A DNA stretch of 16,462 nucleotides, from contig CAYRSS010000075.1 in the NCBI GenBank assembly GCA_964426945.1, positions 1 to 16,462 on the forward strand. The letters are read 5' to 3'. The translations under genes and the position numbers were made by a program. Shown here piece after piece: positions 8,109 to 16,057 of the stretch. Each line of letters begins with the position of its first letter. The stretch's first letter is position 1. The stretch comes from CAYRSS01 sp964426945. Its GTDB lineage: Bacteria > Planctomycetota > Phycisphaerae > UBA1845. The notes beneath the pieces are model-generated. The model was not told the DNA's origin and did no database searches. It saw only the letters and a list, made by a program, of their open reading frames with translations.

Positions 8109-8201
8109 ATGAAAGCCACGCCGCTTACGACTCAACCGAGCCGCGCCGCGCGAGACGCTCAGGCGGCCGATCAACTGATGAAAGGTCAGGCCGGCGCGTG
8201 A
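8109..8201 (+). CDS. Possible 30-codon small ORF overlapping the trpA start
   Basis: An ATG at 8109 opens 30 codons ending in TGA at 8199-8201. That stop overlaps the trpA GTG start as GTGA. GGAGG occurs at 8090-8094, but 14 nt from the ATG, which is longer than usual. The peptide (starting MKATPLTTQPS) is hydrophilic, has no tryptophan and no recognisable domain, so it is not a classical trp attenuation leader. The overlap suggests translational coupling to trpA, but in GC-rich DNA a short open frame can occur by chance. Confidence 0.25.
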   Translation: MKATPLTTQPSRAARDAQAADQLMKGQAGA

Positions 8202-9016
8202 AGGGAAACCGGATAGTACACCGCCTCGCACGCTGTCGCGAAGAGTCCCGCGGCGCCTTGATGCCCTATTTCACCGCCGGATTCCCGGACCTCGACACCT
8301 CGGCAGCTCTCATCCGCGCCGCCGATGCGCGCGGAATCGACATCATCGAGATCGGGTTCCCCTACTCCGATTCCATCGCCGATGGACCGGTAATCCAAGG
8401 CTCTTTCTATCGCGTGCTTGAACGCGGCCATCGCGTGGCCGACAGCTTCGAGCTGGTCCGCGGCGTGCGCGATCAGGTCACCTGTGCGCTGGTGGCGATG
8501 GTGTCCTGCTCGATCGTCGGCCGCTACGGCACGGCGCGCTTCATGGCCGATGCAGCGGCGGCGGGCTTTGACGGCGTGATTGTCCCGGACGTTCCACCTG
8601 AGGAGGCGGCCGCGCTGCACCGAGAAGCCGACGGCGCGGGCCTCTGCCACATCGGACTGGTAGCACCGACCACACCGCCCGCACGCCGCGAGGCCATCGC
8701 CCGCGAGAGCACCGGATTCGTCTACCAGATCGCGGTCGCGGGCACGACGGGCGAGCGCAGCGAAGTGCCCGCGTCGCTCCCGGACGAGGTCGAGCGCTTG
8801 CGCGCCGCCTCCGGCCTGCCGGTGTGTGTGGGCTTCGGGGTGGCGACGGCAGACCACGTGCGCGAGATCTGCCGCTTCGCTGATGGGGCCATCGTCGGCA
8901 GCGCGCTGATCCGCCGGATCGACGCCGCGTCGTCCGCGGGAAAGAACGGGCCGGCGATCGTGGCGGAACTCGACGCCTTCCTCGGCGAACTGTTCACGGC
9001 CACACGGCGCGGCTGA
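8198..9016 (+). CDS. trpA: Tryptophan synthase alpha subunit
   Basis: TrpA cleaves indole-3-glycerol phosphate to indole and glyceraldehyde 3-phosphate; in the alpha2-beta2 complex indole passes to TrpB. The protein has 272 residues, the normal length, with the TIM-barrel motifs in place: PYFTAGFPD (23-31), IIEIGFPYSDS (49-59), ADGPVIQ (61-67), GFVYQIAVAGTTGER in the phosphate-binding region, and a late GFGVATADHV then GAIVGSALI. Glu51 and Asp62 align with the catalytic Glu49 and Asp60 of the enterobacterial enzyme. The usual SDP reads SDS here, a small change beside the active site. The GTG start at 8198 fits the expected N-terminus (KGNRIVHRL) and overlaps the stop of the small ORF at 8109. 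No other trp gene lies in the window, so trpA is not in a compact trp operon here, at least on its downstream side. It converges with rsmH, with 4 bp between stops. Confidence 0.96.
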   Translation: MKGNRIVHRLARCREESRGALMPYFTAGFPDLDTSAALIRAADARGIDIIEIGFPYSDSIADGPVIQGSFYRVLERGHRVADSFELVRGVRDQVTCALVAMVSCSIVGRYGTARFMADAAAAGFDGVIVPDVPPEEAAALHREADGAGLCHIGLVAPTTPPARREAIARESTGFVYQIAVAGTTGERSEVPASLPDEVERLRAASGLPVCVGFGVATADHVREICRFADGAIVGSALIRRIDAASSAGKNGPAIVAELDAFLGELFTATRRG

Positions 9017-9020
9017 GGCC

Positions 9021-10181
9021 TCAATCCGCGCGGCGGGCCCATTGCAGCCGGGCCGAGCGACTGCGCGGGTTGGCGCGAGTCTCCCGCGACGAAGGGCGAG
9101 CCGGCTCCTCGGAAATGGCGGCGTAGACCCCCTCGCTGTGCCCCCGAACGAACGCCTCACTCACCCGCCGCTCCTCGCCGCTGTGGAACGTGATCACCCC
9201 AATCCGCCCCCCGGGCCGCAGCGCGTAGGGCACGACGCGCAGGAACTGAACCAGTCCGTCGACCTCGTCGTTGACGAGCATGCGCAGCGCCTGAAAGCTC
9301 CGCGCCGCCGGATGCAGCGCGGCGGGCTCGCGCTTCACGATCTCCTTCCACTGCGCGCGCGTCATCCCCTTGGCCTCGAAGACCAGCCCGACCAGATCGC
9401 TCGTCCGGCGGATCGGGCGGGCACGACGCTTCGCGACGATCACATCGGCAATCCGCTCGCTGTCCGGCTCATCGGCGAGTTTGTGCAGCGCCGCAGCCAA
9501 GGCGTCGCGCTCGATGACCGCGAGCAGATCCGCCGCCGTCGCCCGCTCCCGATCGTCCATCCGCATGTCCAGCGGCCCATCGTGTTTGTAGGAGAACCCG
9601 CGCGACGGGTCGTCGATCTGCATGCTGGAAACGCCAAGGTCCGCGAGGATGACGTCGAAACCCTCCAGCCTCTCAGAAGCAAGCATCTTGCCGACACCCG
9701 CGAAGTGACTGCGATGCAGGCTCGCAGGCGGCATTGATGCGGCAAACAACCCCTGCGCCGCGACTGCCGCACCCTGCAGCGTCACGGCCACGCCGATCGA
9801 GGCGAGCCGTTCCGCCGTTCGCTTCAGTTCGGCGCCATCGACATCGAGCCCCACCAGCCGACCGGTCGGCCCGATACGGCGCATGAGTTCTTCGGCGTGC
9901 CCGCCGTAGCCGAGCGTGCAGTCCAGCACGCTCTCCCCCTCCGCCGGAAGCAGCGCGGCCACCACCTCATCCATCAGCACCGGCACGTGCGTCCCGGCCG
10001 GCGTGCGTCCCTGCGCACGGATGTGCGCCTGCATCTGCGGAAAGGCGCCGCGGTCGAGCTCCTTGTATCGTTGTTCAAATCGGCGGGGGTGAGACCCGGC
10101 GTAACGCGGCCGGCGGCGATGCGACGCGCCGTCGCCAGGAGACGGGCTTGATGGGTCGGGGGTATGCTCGTCCGGGGTCAT
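9021..10181 (-). CDS. rsmH: 16S rRNA (cytosine(1402)-N(4))-methyltransferase RsmH
   Basis: RsmH (MraW) methylates N4 of C1402 in the decoding centre of 16S rRNA using SAM. The 386-residue protein shows all family blocks: HVPVLMDEV (65-73), the SAM loop DCTLGYGGH (87-95), ADLGVSSMQIDDPSRGFSY (180-198) then DGPLDMRMD (201-209), SFQALRMLVNDE (295-306), ITFHSGEERRV (330-340) and NPRSRSARL (371-379). The first 60 or so residues are a basic, proline-rich extension including a GSHPRRFEQRYKELD segment of a kind seen in planctomycete and verrucomicrobial RsmH. The frame is open to 10568, but the ATG at 10181 is chosen because it overlaps the methyltransferase stop as ATGA, and upstream residues are arginine-rich shadow coding. 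The gene is not beside ftsL or other dcw genes as in many bacteria; it ends the suf-methyltransferase run. Confidence 0.96.
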   Translation of the reverse strand: MTPDEHTPDPSSPSPGDGASHRRRPRYAGSHPRRFEQRYKELDRGAFPQMQAHIRAQGRTPAGTHVPVLMDEVVAALLPAEGESVLDCTLGYGGHAEELMRRIGPTGRLVGLDVDGAELKRTAERLASIGVAVTLQGAAVAAQGLFAASMPPASLHRSHFAGVGKMLASERLEGFDVILADLGVSSMQIDDPSRGFSYKHDGPLDMRMDDRERATAADLLAVIERDALAAALHKLADEPDSERIADVIVAKRRARPIRRTSDLVGLVFEAKGMTRAQWKEIVKREPAALHPAARSFQALRMLVNDEVDGLVQFLRVVPYALRPGGRIGVITFHSGEERRVSEAFVRGHSEGVYAAISEEPARPSSRETRANPRSRSARLQWARRAD

Positions 10182-11500
10182 CGCTTGTGCAGCACCACCA
10201 GCGTCTCGCGCGGTGCGATGTGGCCGGCCCGGCCGAACTTGCGCCGGGCGCCGACGAGGTCGCGGGCGACGCGGGTCGCGGTCACTTCGAACCCCGTCTC
10301 CGCCGCAATTTCCGCGGCCAGCAGGTCGCTGGGCACGTAGACATCCCGGAGCCGCGCGCCGCCGATCACCATCCACAACGGGGCCCCCGGCTCCAGCACG
10401 CGGTAGCACTCCTGCATCACGCGGCGCAGGTCGTCGAAGTACTCGACCGCCAGTTTCGCGAGCCGCGCGTGGCCGTCGCGATTCAGGGCCTCGCCGATCT
10501 CGGCGACGACGGCGTCGACGGACACACCACCGGCCGCCTCGGACTGGCGCTCCCGACGGTTGCGCCACCGGGCCCCGCGGCCGCTGCGGACATTGCGCGG
10601 CTCATCGAGCCGATCGCTGCCGGGGGGAGGTTCGGGGGCGGGTTCGACCGGTTCGAAGACATCCGGATCGGGCTCACCCGGTGCGGCGTCGCGGGCGAAT
10701 CGCGCCGCATGGGCACGAAGCTGGGCGGGCGGCTCGGCGGTGCCGTCAAGGTGGTTGTACCAGAATCGGTACACCGACTCGGCAGGCATCGTGATGCGGC
10801 CGTAGTCATGGCGCGACAGGTACGGCGGCGAGGTGACGATGCCGCGGACGCTGTCATCGTCGATGGGGGCCAGGTCGCGGGCGTCACCGACAGCGATGTC
10901 CGCCATCTCGGGAAGCGGATGGCGCAGGTCGTCGGCCATCATCGCGAGCGTCTCCTCCATCAGCACGGACAGGTGCGGCGCACCGCGGTTCGGCTTGCCC
11001 GCGCCGGTGTACTGCCGCGAGACTGCGAGCATGAGCGCTGCGCGATGTGTTTCGTGCTCCAGCCGGGGGGCGAGGGCCTGCCACTCGGCCGCGGGCGGCA
11101 GCGCCGGCGGCGCCGGAAACTCACGGGCGAAACAAGCCCGCGTGAGAAAGACCGACGAGGCGATCGCCTCGATGCCGATCGACGGAACGCCGCGCCGCGC
11201 ACACTCCACCACCGTCGTCCCCGACCCGCTGAAGGGATCAAGCACGGGACACCCCGAGGCGCCGTCCCGCAGCCAGTTGTATTCCTCGAGGAAGAGCCGA
11301 ACCAGCGCGGGGGCGAAGCCCTGTCTCAGCCGCAGCCAGCGGTGGAAGGGTTCATATTGCGCACGCTCGGCGGTCACCATCGACGCGAGGCGCGGCTGCT
11401 CGTCGAGCCGCTCGAACCAGCGCTGCTCGAGTTCCTCGCGCGCCGCGGTCGGCTCGCGCGACTCGGCGTACCATTCGGCCTTGCGACTGCGACGTCCCAT
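10178..11500 (-). CDS. Solitary SAM-dependent DNA methyltransferase (TSPPY type)
   Basis: With the ATG at 11500 the protein has 440 residues. It has the SAM-binding motif DPFSGSGTT at 88-96 and the catalytic motif TSPPY at 223-227, followed by LSRHDYGR. Motif I precedes motif IV, as in alpha and gamma amino-methyltransferases; TSPPY favours N4-cytosine or N6-adenine methylation. Between about 270 and 325 lies a low-complexity linker, first rich in Pro, Glu and Asp, then in Arg. The C-terminal part (about 345-440) completes the fold with VMQECYRVLEPGAPLWMVIGG. The frame also allows a GTG start at 11581 that would overlap sufT, but those 27 residues lack family character. No restriction endonuclease, specificity subunit or transposase adjoins it. 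It sits 73 bp after sufT, and its stop overlaps the rsmH start as ATGA. An RNA substrate cannot be excluded, since some RNA methyltransferases share this motif order. Confidence 0.85.
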   Translation of the reverse strand: MGRRSRKAEWYAESREPTAAREELEQRWFERLDEQPRLASMVTAERAQYEPFHRWLRLRQGFAPALVRLFLEEYNWLRDGASGCPVLDPFSGSGTTVVECARRGVPSIGIEAIASSVFLTRACFAREFPAPPALPPAAEWQALAPRLEHETHRAALMLAVSRQYTGAGKPNRGAPHLSVLMEETLAMMADDLRHPLPEMADIAVGDARDLAPIDDDSVRGIVTSPPYLSRHDYGRITMPAESVYRFWYNHLDGTAEPPAQLRAHAARFARDAAPGEPDPDVFEPVEPAPEPPPGSDRLDEPRNVRSGRGARWRNRRERQSEAAGGVSVDAVVAEIGEALNRDGHARLAKLAVEYFDDLRRVMQECYRVLEPGAPLWMVIGGARLRDVYVPSDLLAAEIAAETGFEVTATRVARDLVGARRKFGRAGHIAPRETLVVLHKR

Positions 11501-11573
11501 GGGAAAAACCCGACAGAAGGCGTGGTCCGTGACCGGGGAAGTGTATCGGCCGCGGCGCGACTGTCGAGCGGCG

Positions 11574-11966
11574 CTATCCACGCGGGGGCAGGGAAATCTG
11601 CGTGATCTTCGCCTTCTGCTTGAGGTCGTTGAAGCTCACGCCGGCCTGCATGTCCAGCAGCATCCGCCCGTCCTCCGTCATGCACTCGGGAGACCACGGC
11701 GGATCCCAGACCAGCTCGACGCGGACCGACTCGACCCCCTCTACCGTGCGAACCTTGTCCTCGACCATCTTGACCAGTGATCCCGCCACCGGACAGTTCG
11801 GCGAGGTCAGCGTCATCGTCACGCGGGCCGAGCCTCCCTCGAGCGCGAGGTCGTAGATGAGCCCCAGATCGTAGATGTTGACGGGGATCTCCGGGTCGTG
11901 GACCGTGCGCAGGGCCTTGATGATGGCCCCCCGCACCGCAGCAACTTGACTGCCCTGGTCCTGCAT
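11574..11966 (-). CDS. sufT: SufT, MIP18/DUF59-family iron-sulfur maturation factor
   Basis: SufT-type proteins help mature iron-sulfur proteins and often accompany SufBCDSU. The 130-residue protein is a single MIP18 (DUF59) domain: DPEIPVNIYDLGLIYDL at 24-40, the TLTSPNCP loop with conserved Cys58 (52-59), and VWDPPWSPECM (86-96) at the end of the core. A TTG at 11972 is in frame, but the ATG at 11966 has GGGGGA 7 nt upstream and is the better start. It follows sufU after a 60-bp gap that carries heptad repeats. The Cys-containing loop and operon position support SufT over the phenylacetate protein PaaD, which shares the domain. Confidence 0.9.
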   Translation of the reverse strand: MQDQGSQVAAVRGAIIKALRTVHDPEIPVNIYDLGLIYDLALEGGSARVTMTLTSPNCPVAGSLVKMVEDKVRTVEGVESVRVELVWDPPWSPECMTEDGRMLLDMQAGVSFNDLKQKAKITQISLPPRG

Positions 11967-11984
11967 GGTCAATCCCCCAGCCCG

Positions 11985-12019
11985 GCTGACAGCTGACAGC
12001 TGATAGCGGATGGCTGACA
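11985..12019 (+). repeat. Degenerate heptanucleotide tandem repeat between sufU and sufT
   Basis: Five contiguous 7-bp units fill most of the 60-bp gap: GCTGACA (at 11985, 11992 and 12013), GCTGATA (11999) and GCGGATG (12006). The unit length is exact with no slippage. Function unknown. A second heptad locus of different sequence lies at 15947-16054 in the same operon. Confidence 0.8.
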
Positions 12020-12026
12020 GCCTTCC

Positions 12027-12482
12027 TTATTCCGTCGAAACGACGCCGTGCTCGCGGTCGACCGCCGCCTTCATCGTATGCCACGCCAGCGTCGCGCACT
12101 TCACCCGCGCCGGGTACTGGCAGACACCTGAAAACACCATCAGCTTCCCCAGTTCCGGCGGGCCGGCGGGCGCCTCCCCCTCGCCGGTGATGAGGTGATG
12201 GAACTTGGCAAACAGCGTCCGGGCCTCCGCGACGGTGCGCCCCTTGAGACTTTCGGTCATCAGCGAGGCGGACGCGGTCGAAATCGCACAGCCGGAGCCC
12301 TCGAACGACAGCTCCGCAATGCGATCCCCCTCGACGCGTACGAACACGCTGACCTTGTCGCCGCAGAGCGGGTTGTATCCCTGGGCCGAGCAGGTCGCGT
12401 GCTCCATCCGGCTGCGATTGCGCGGCCGACGGTTGTGGTCGATGATGAGTTCCTGGTAGAGATCGCTCAGGTCCGACATCAT
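12027..12482 (-). CDS. sufU: SufU, zinc-dependent sulfurtransferase / scaffold-like protein
   Basis: SufU accepts persulfide sulfur from SufS and passes it to the SufBCD complex. The 151-residue protein has the IscU-like fold with ligands Cys40 and Asp42 (NPLCGD), Cys65 (GSGCAIS) and Cys129 (RVKCATLAW), closely matching the spacing of the Bacillus SufU zinc site. It also has the extra segment before the third cysteine (about 100-118) that separates SufU from IscU. Two adjacent ATG codons (12482 and 12479) could start it. The first is preceded by GAGG at good spacing and overlaps the sufS stop as ATGA, so expression is probably coupled to sufS. The stop is TAA at 12027. Confidence 0.95.
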   Translation of the reverse strand: MMSDLSDLYQELIIDHNRRPRNRSRMEHATCSAQGYNPLCGDKVSVFVRVEGDRIAELSFEGSGCAISTASASLMTESLKGRTVAEARTLFAKFHHLITGEGEAPAGPPELGKLMVFSGVCQYPARVKCATLAWHTMKAAVDREHGVVSTE

Positions 12483-13750
12483 CCGAACACCTCGATCACC
12501 CGGCGCAGGGCGCCGGCCAGTGCGTCCAGTTCTTCCCGTGTGTTGTAGACCCCCAGCGAGGCCCGTGCCGTGCCGGGCACGCCCAGGAACGTCATCACCG
12601 GCTCGGCACAGTGATTGCCCGTGCGTATCGCGACACCCTCCTGGTCAAGAATCGTTCCGATGTCATGCGGATGGACGTTGTCGACCAGGAACGACAGCAC
12701 AGCCGACTTGTGGGCCGCCGTGCCAACAAGCCGGACGCCCGGAATCTCGCTCAGCAGGGCCGTGCCGTACGCCAGGAGGTCCGCCTCGTGGGCAGCGATG
12801 CGGTCGAGCCCGCACTCGTCGAGAAAGTCGCACGCCGCACCCAGGCCGATCGCGCCGCTGATGTGCGGCGTGCCGGCCTCGAAGCGGTAGGGCACGTCGT
12901 TGTACACCGTGCCGGAAAACGACACCGACTTGATCATGTCGCCGCCGCCCTGGTAGGGCCCCATCGACGACAGCAGCTCGTAGCGGCCGTAGAGCGCGCC
13001 GATGCCGGTCGGCGCGTACATCTTGTGCCCGGAGAAGACGTAAAAGTCGCAGCCGAGGTCTGAGACATCGACCTTCATATGCTGTACCGCCTGCGCGCCG
13101 TCGACGATCGTCGTGGCGCCGTGGCTGCGGGCGAGGGCGAGCACATCTTCAATCGGGTTGACCGTGCCCAGCGCGTTCGACACCTGGGCGATCGACACCA
13201 CCCGGGTCCGCGGCGAGAGCAGCCGGGCAAACTCGTCCATCAGCAGCTCGCCGCGGGTGTTGATCGGGGCGACGCGCAGCACGGCCCCGGTCTGTTCGCA
13301 AAGGAGCTGCCACGGCACGATGTTGGCGTGGTGCTCCATCATCGAGACGATGATCTCGTCCCTCGCCGCGATGCGGGGCCGTACATGCGACCAGGCGATC
13401 AGATTGATGGCCTCGGTCGCGCCGCGAACGAAGACAATCTCTTCCCGGCGCCTCGCCCCGACAAAGCGCGCGATGCGCGCACGGGCGGCCTCATAGGCCT
13501 CGGTCGCGCGCATGCTCAGGGCGTGCACACCGCGGTGGATGTTGGCGTTGTCGTGCTCGTAGTACCGGCTGACGGCGTCGAGGACCGACCGCGGCTTCTG
13601 GGTGGTCGCGGCGTTGTCGAGGTAGGCGAGCGGCCGACCGTTGATCTGCTGGTGCAGTACGGGAAACGCGGTCCGGATGCGCGCGACGTCGAGACCGCCT
13701 GTCGGCCCGGGCGTGCGACAGTCCTTCCCTTCTGTGACCGTCTTGATCAC
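12479..13750 (-). CDS. sufS: SufS-type group II cysteine desulfurase
   Basis: SufS is a PLP enzyme that removes sulfur from cysteine as an enzyme-bound persulfide. The 423-residue protein carries YLDNAATTQKP near the N-terminus, ANIHRGVHALS, MEHHANIVPWQ at the cofactor site, the PLP lysine in FSGHKMYAPTG (Lys243), and RTGNHCAEP with the catalytic Cys381 in the short group II loop. The frame is open to 13963, but the GTG at 13750 overlaps the sufD stop as GTGA and gives the normal family length, while upstream residues are sufD shadow. Its partner SufU follows with an ATGA overlap. No sufE is visible, in line with a SufS-SufU pair. Confidence 0.96.
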   Translation of the reverse strand: MIKTVTEGKDCRTPGPTGGLDVARIRTAFPVLHQQINGRPLAYLDNAATTQKPRSVLDAVSRYYEHDNANIHRGVHALSMRATEAYEAARARIARFVGARRREEIVFVRGATEAINLIAWSHVRPRIAARDEIIVSMMEHHANIVPWQLLCEQTGAVLRVAPINTRGELLMDEFARLLSPRTRVVSIAQVSNALGTVNPIEDVLALARSHGATTIVDGAQAVQHMKVDVSDLGCDFYVFSGHKMYAPTGIGALYGRYELLSSMGPYQGGGDMIKSVSFSGTVYNDVPYRFEAGTPHISGAIGLGAACDFLDECGLDRIAAHEADLLAYGTALLSEIPGVRLVGTAAHKSAVLSFLVDNVHPHDIGTILDQEGVAIRTGNHCAEPVMTFLGVPGTARASLGVYNTREELDALAGALRRVIEVFG

Positions 13751-15096
13751 GATGCGGCCGCCAGCAGCCCCCCTTCGGGAAGCCGCGCAAAGAGGATCGC
13801 GTCGAGCTGCTCGCGAAGTGCCTCGACCCGCAGGTTTTCGATGCCCTCGCGAGCGAAGGCGTAGACCAGCATGCTCCGCGCCGTCTCGGCCGAGAGCCCG
13901 CGCGAACGGAGGTAGAACATCGCCTCGTCGCTGAGCTGGCCGATGGTCGCGCCGTGGGTGCACTTCACGTCGTCAGCGAGGATTTCGAGCTGGGGCTTGC
14001 TCTCGACCTGGGCGTCGTCGGAGAGCAGCAGGCTCATGTTGGTCTGCTTGGCGTCGGTTTTCTGGGCGTCCTTGCGCACGATGATCCGGCCGCTGAAGAT
14101 GCCGCGGCCCTTGCCGTCGAGCACGCCCTTGAAAAACTCGCGGCTGTCGCAGTGCGGGCTGGCGTGGTCCACGATGAGGTGGTTGTCCACGTGCTCACCC
14201 GTGTCGACCATGTACATGCCGTACAGGTGACAGTCGGCGCCCTCGCCGGCCAGGTGCGTGCTGATATTGTTGCGGACCAGACCACCGCCGAGCGTGACGG
14301 CGTGCGACGCGATGACGCTGCTGCGCAGCTGATGAAGCTGTACGGTCGCCACGTGATAGGCGCCGGCGGCCTCCCGTGTGATCTTGTAGTGGTCGACGTT
14401 GGCGTTCTCGCCCCCGACGATTTCGCAGACGGGGTTGCAGAAGTACGTCTCTTCGCCCGCCCCGGCGAACGTCTCGACAACCGTGACGGCGGCGCTGGTT
14501 TCAGCCACGATCAGGGTGCGCGGGTGGACGCTGACCGGCCGCGAACCGGCGACGGTCAGGTGCAGCACGTGGATCGGCGCCTCGGACACCACGCCGGAGG
14601 CGGCGTACACGAACACGCCGTCGGCCATCATCGCCGTGTTGAGCGCTGCGAATGCCTGCCCCTCGAACCGGGCGTGCCGCGACAGGTGAGCCTTGACCAC
14701 CTCGCCCTCGGCGCCGCGGGCCTCGCTGATGGCGCAGACCTTCACCCCGCGGGGCAGCCCGTCGAGCCGCGAATGCTCTGCGGAGAATCGACCGTTCACG
14801 AACACCGCGAGGAAGCCCTCGGCGAAGTCGTACCGGGCCACCTCGGCCTTCGACACCGAAACCGGGCCGGCGGGCACGAAGTCGATCTCGCCGATCGGCG
14901 CGACGTTGGTGTAAATCCAGGCCTCATCGGCGGTGGTGGGCAGACCCAGCTCGCTGAAGCGGGCGATAGCCGCTTTGCGGATGGGCAGCAGCCACGCGTC
15001 CGTCGCCGAAGCGCCGGCCTTCTCGAGCCGCGAAAAGTGCTCGACAAACACGCCGTTTGCCTGCTTGATGTCGGTCATTTCAGCCGTCTCGGGCAT
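13747..15096 (-). CDS. sufD: SufD, iron-sulfur assembly scaffold partner
   Basis: SufD forms the SufBC2D complex, where clusters are built in the cytoplasm. The 449-residue protein has the family's N-terminal helical part (DEAWIYTNVAPI), a central beta-helix, and the diagnostic C-terminal block LEILADDVKCTHGATIGQL then SDEAMFYLRSRG. Cys379 and His381 in CTHG correspond to the Cys358/His360 pair of E. coli SufD; that His is important for cluster assembly. The ATG at 15096 is chosen for GGAG 7 nt upstream. It lies 63 bp after sufC and overlaps sufS by 4 nt. SufB shares the fold, but length and the CTHG block favour SufD; sufB should lie beyond the right edge or elsewhere. Confidence 0.94.
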   Translation of the reverse strand: MPETAEMTDIKQANGVFVEHFSRLEKAGASATDAWLLPIRKAAIARFSELGLPTTADEAWIYTNVAPIGEIDFVPAGPVSVSKAEVARYDFAEGFLAVFVNGRFSAEHSRLDGLPRGVKVCAISEARGAEGEVVKAHLSRHARFEGQAFAALNTAMMADGVFVYAASGVVSEAPIHVLHLTVAGSRPVSVHPRTLIVAETSAAVTVVETFAGAGEETYFCNPVCEIVGGENANVDHYKITREAAGAYHVATVQLHQLRSSVIASHAVTLGGGLVRNNISTHLAGEGADCHLYGMYMVDTGEHVDNHLIVDHASPHCDSREFFKGVLDGKGRGIFSGRIIVRKDAQKTDAKQTNMSLLLSDDAQVESKPQLEILADDVKCTHGATIGQLSDEAMFYLRSRGLSAETARSMLVYAFAREGIENLRVEALREQLDAILFARLPEGGLLAAAS

Positions 15097-15159
15097 TCCA
15101 CTGCTCCGTTTGCGATTCGTGACACGATTCAGTCCCGACGGGCACGCGGCGGCGACCGG

Positions 15160-15930
<771 letters not shown>

Positions 15931-15946
15931 GCTTGGTTCCTTTGGA

Positions 15947-16054
15947 AAGTTGCAAGTGGCGAGTCGGAAGTCGCCAGCGGACTAGAGCTGCCCGCCTCGC
16001 GCTTCCACACTACCCGTCGCAACCCCCGCACTTGCAACTCGCAACTCGCAACTT
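15947..16054. repeat. Facing arrays of degenerate heptanucleotide repeats upstream of sufC
   Basis: At 15947-15974 the plus strand has four 7-bp units: AAGTTGC, AAGTGGC, GAGTCGG and AAGTCGC. At 16027-16054 the minus strand has units of the same type: AAGTTGC, GAGTTGC twice, and AAGTGCG. The two arrays therefore face each other across about 52 bp. AGTTGCAAGTG (15948-15958) and its complement (16029-16039) form a perfect 11-bp inverted repeat. The element fills nearly all of the gap between the rhodanese gene and sufC, within the likely transcript. Function unknown. Confidence 0.75.
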
Positions 16055-16057
16055 CTT

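Noticed and set aside
8186..9160. Minus-strand 324-codon open frame
   Set aside because: It is antisense to trpA, whose catalytic motifs are complete on the plus strand.
10182..10568. 129-residue N-terminal extension of RsmH
   Set aside because: It is arginine-rich shadow of the methyltransferase gene; the ATGA overlap at 10178-10181 marks the true start.
10148..11605. Plus-strand 485-codon open frame
   Set aside because: It is antisense to the methyltransferase gene, which carries DPFSGSGTT and TSPPY; the plus-strand product lacks domain features.
15947..16054. CRISPR array
   Set aside because: The units are 7 bp, contiguous, without spacers, and face each other; no cas gene is present.
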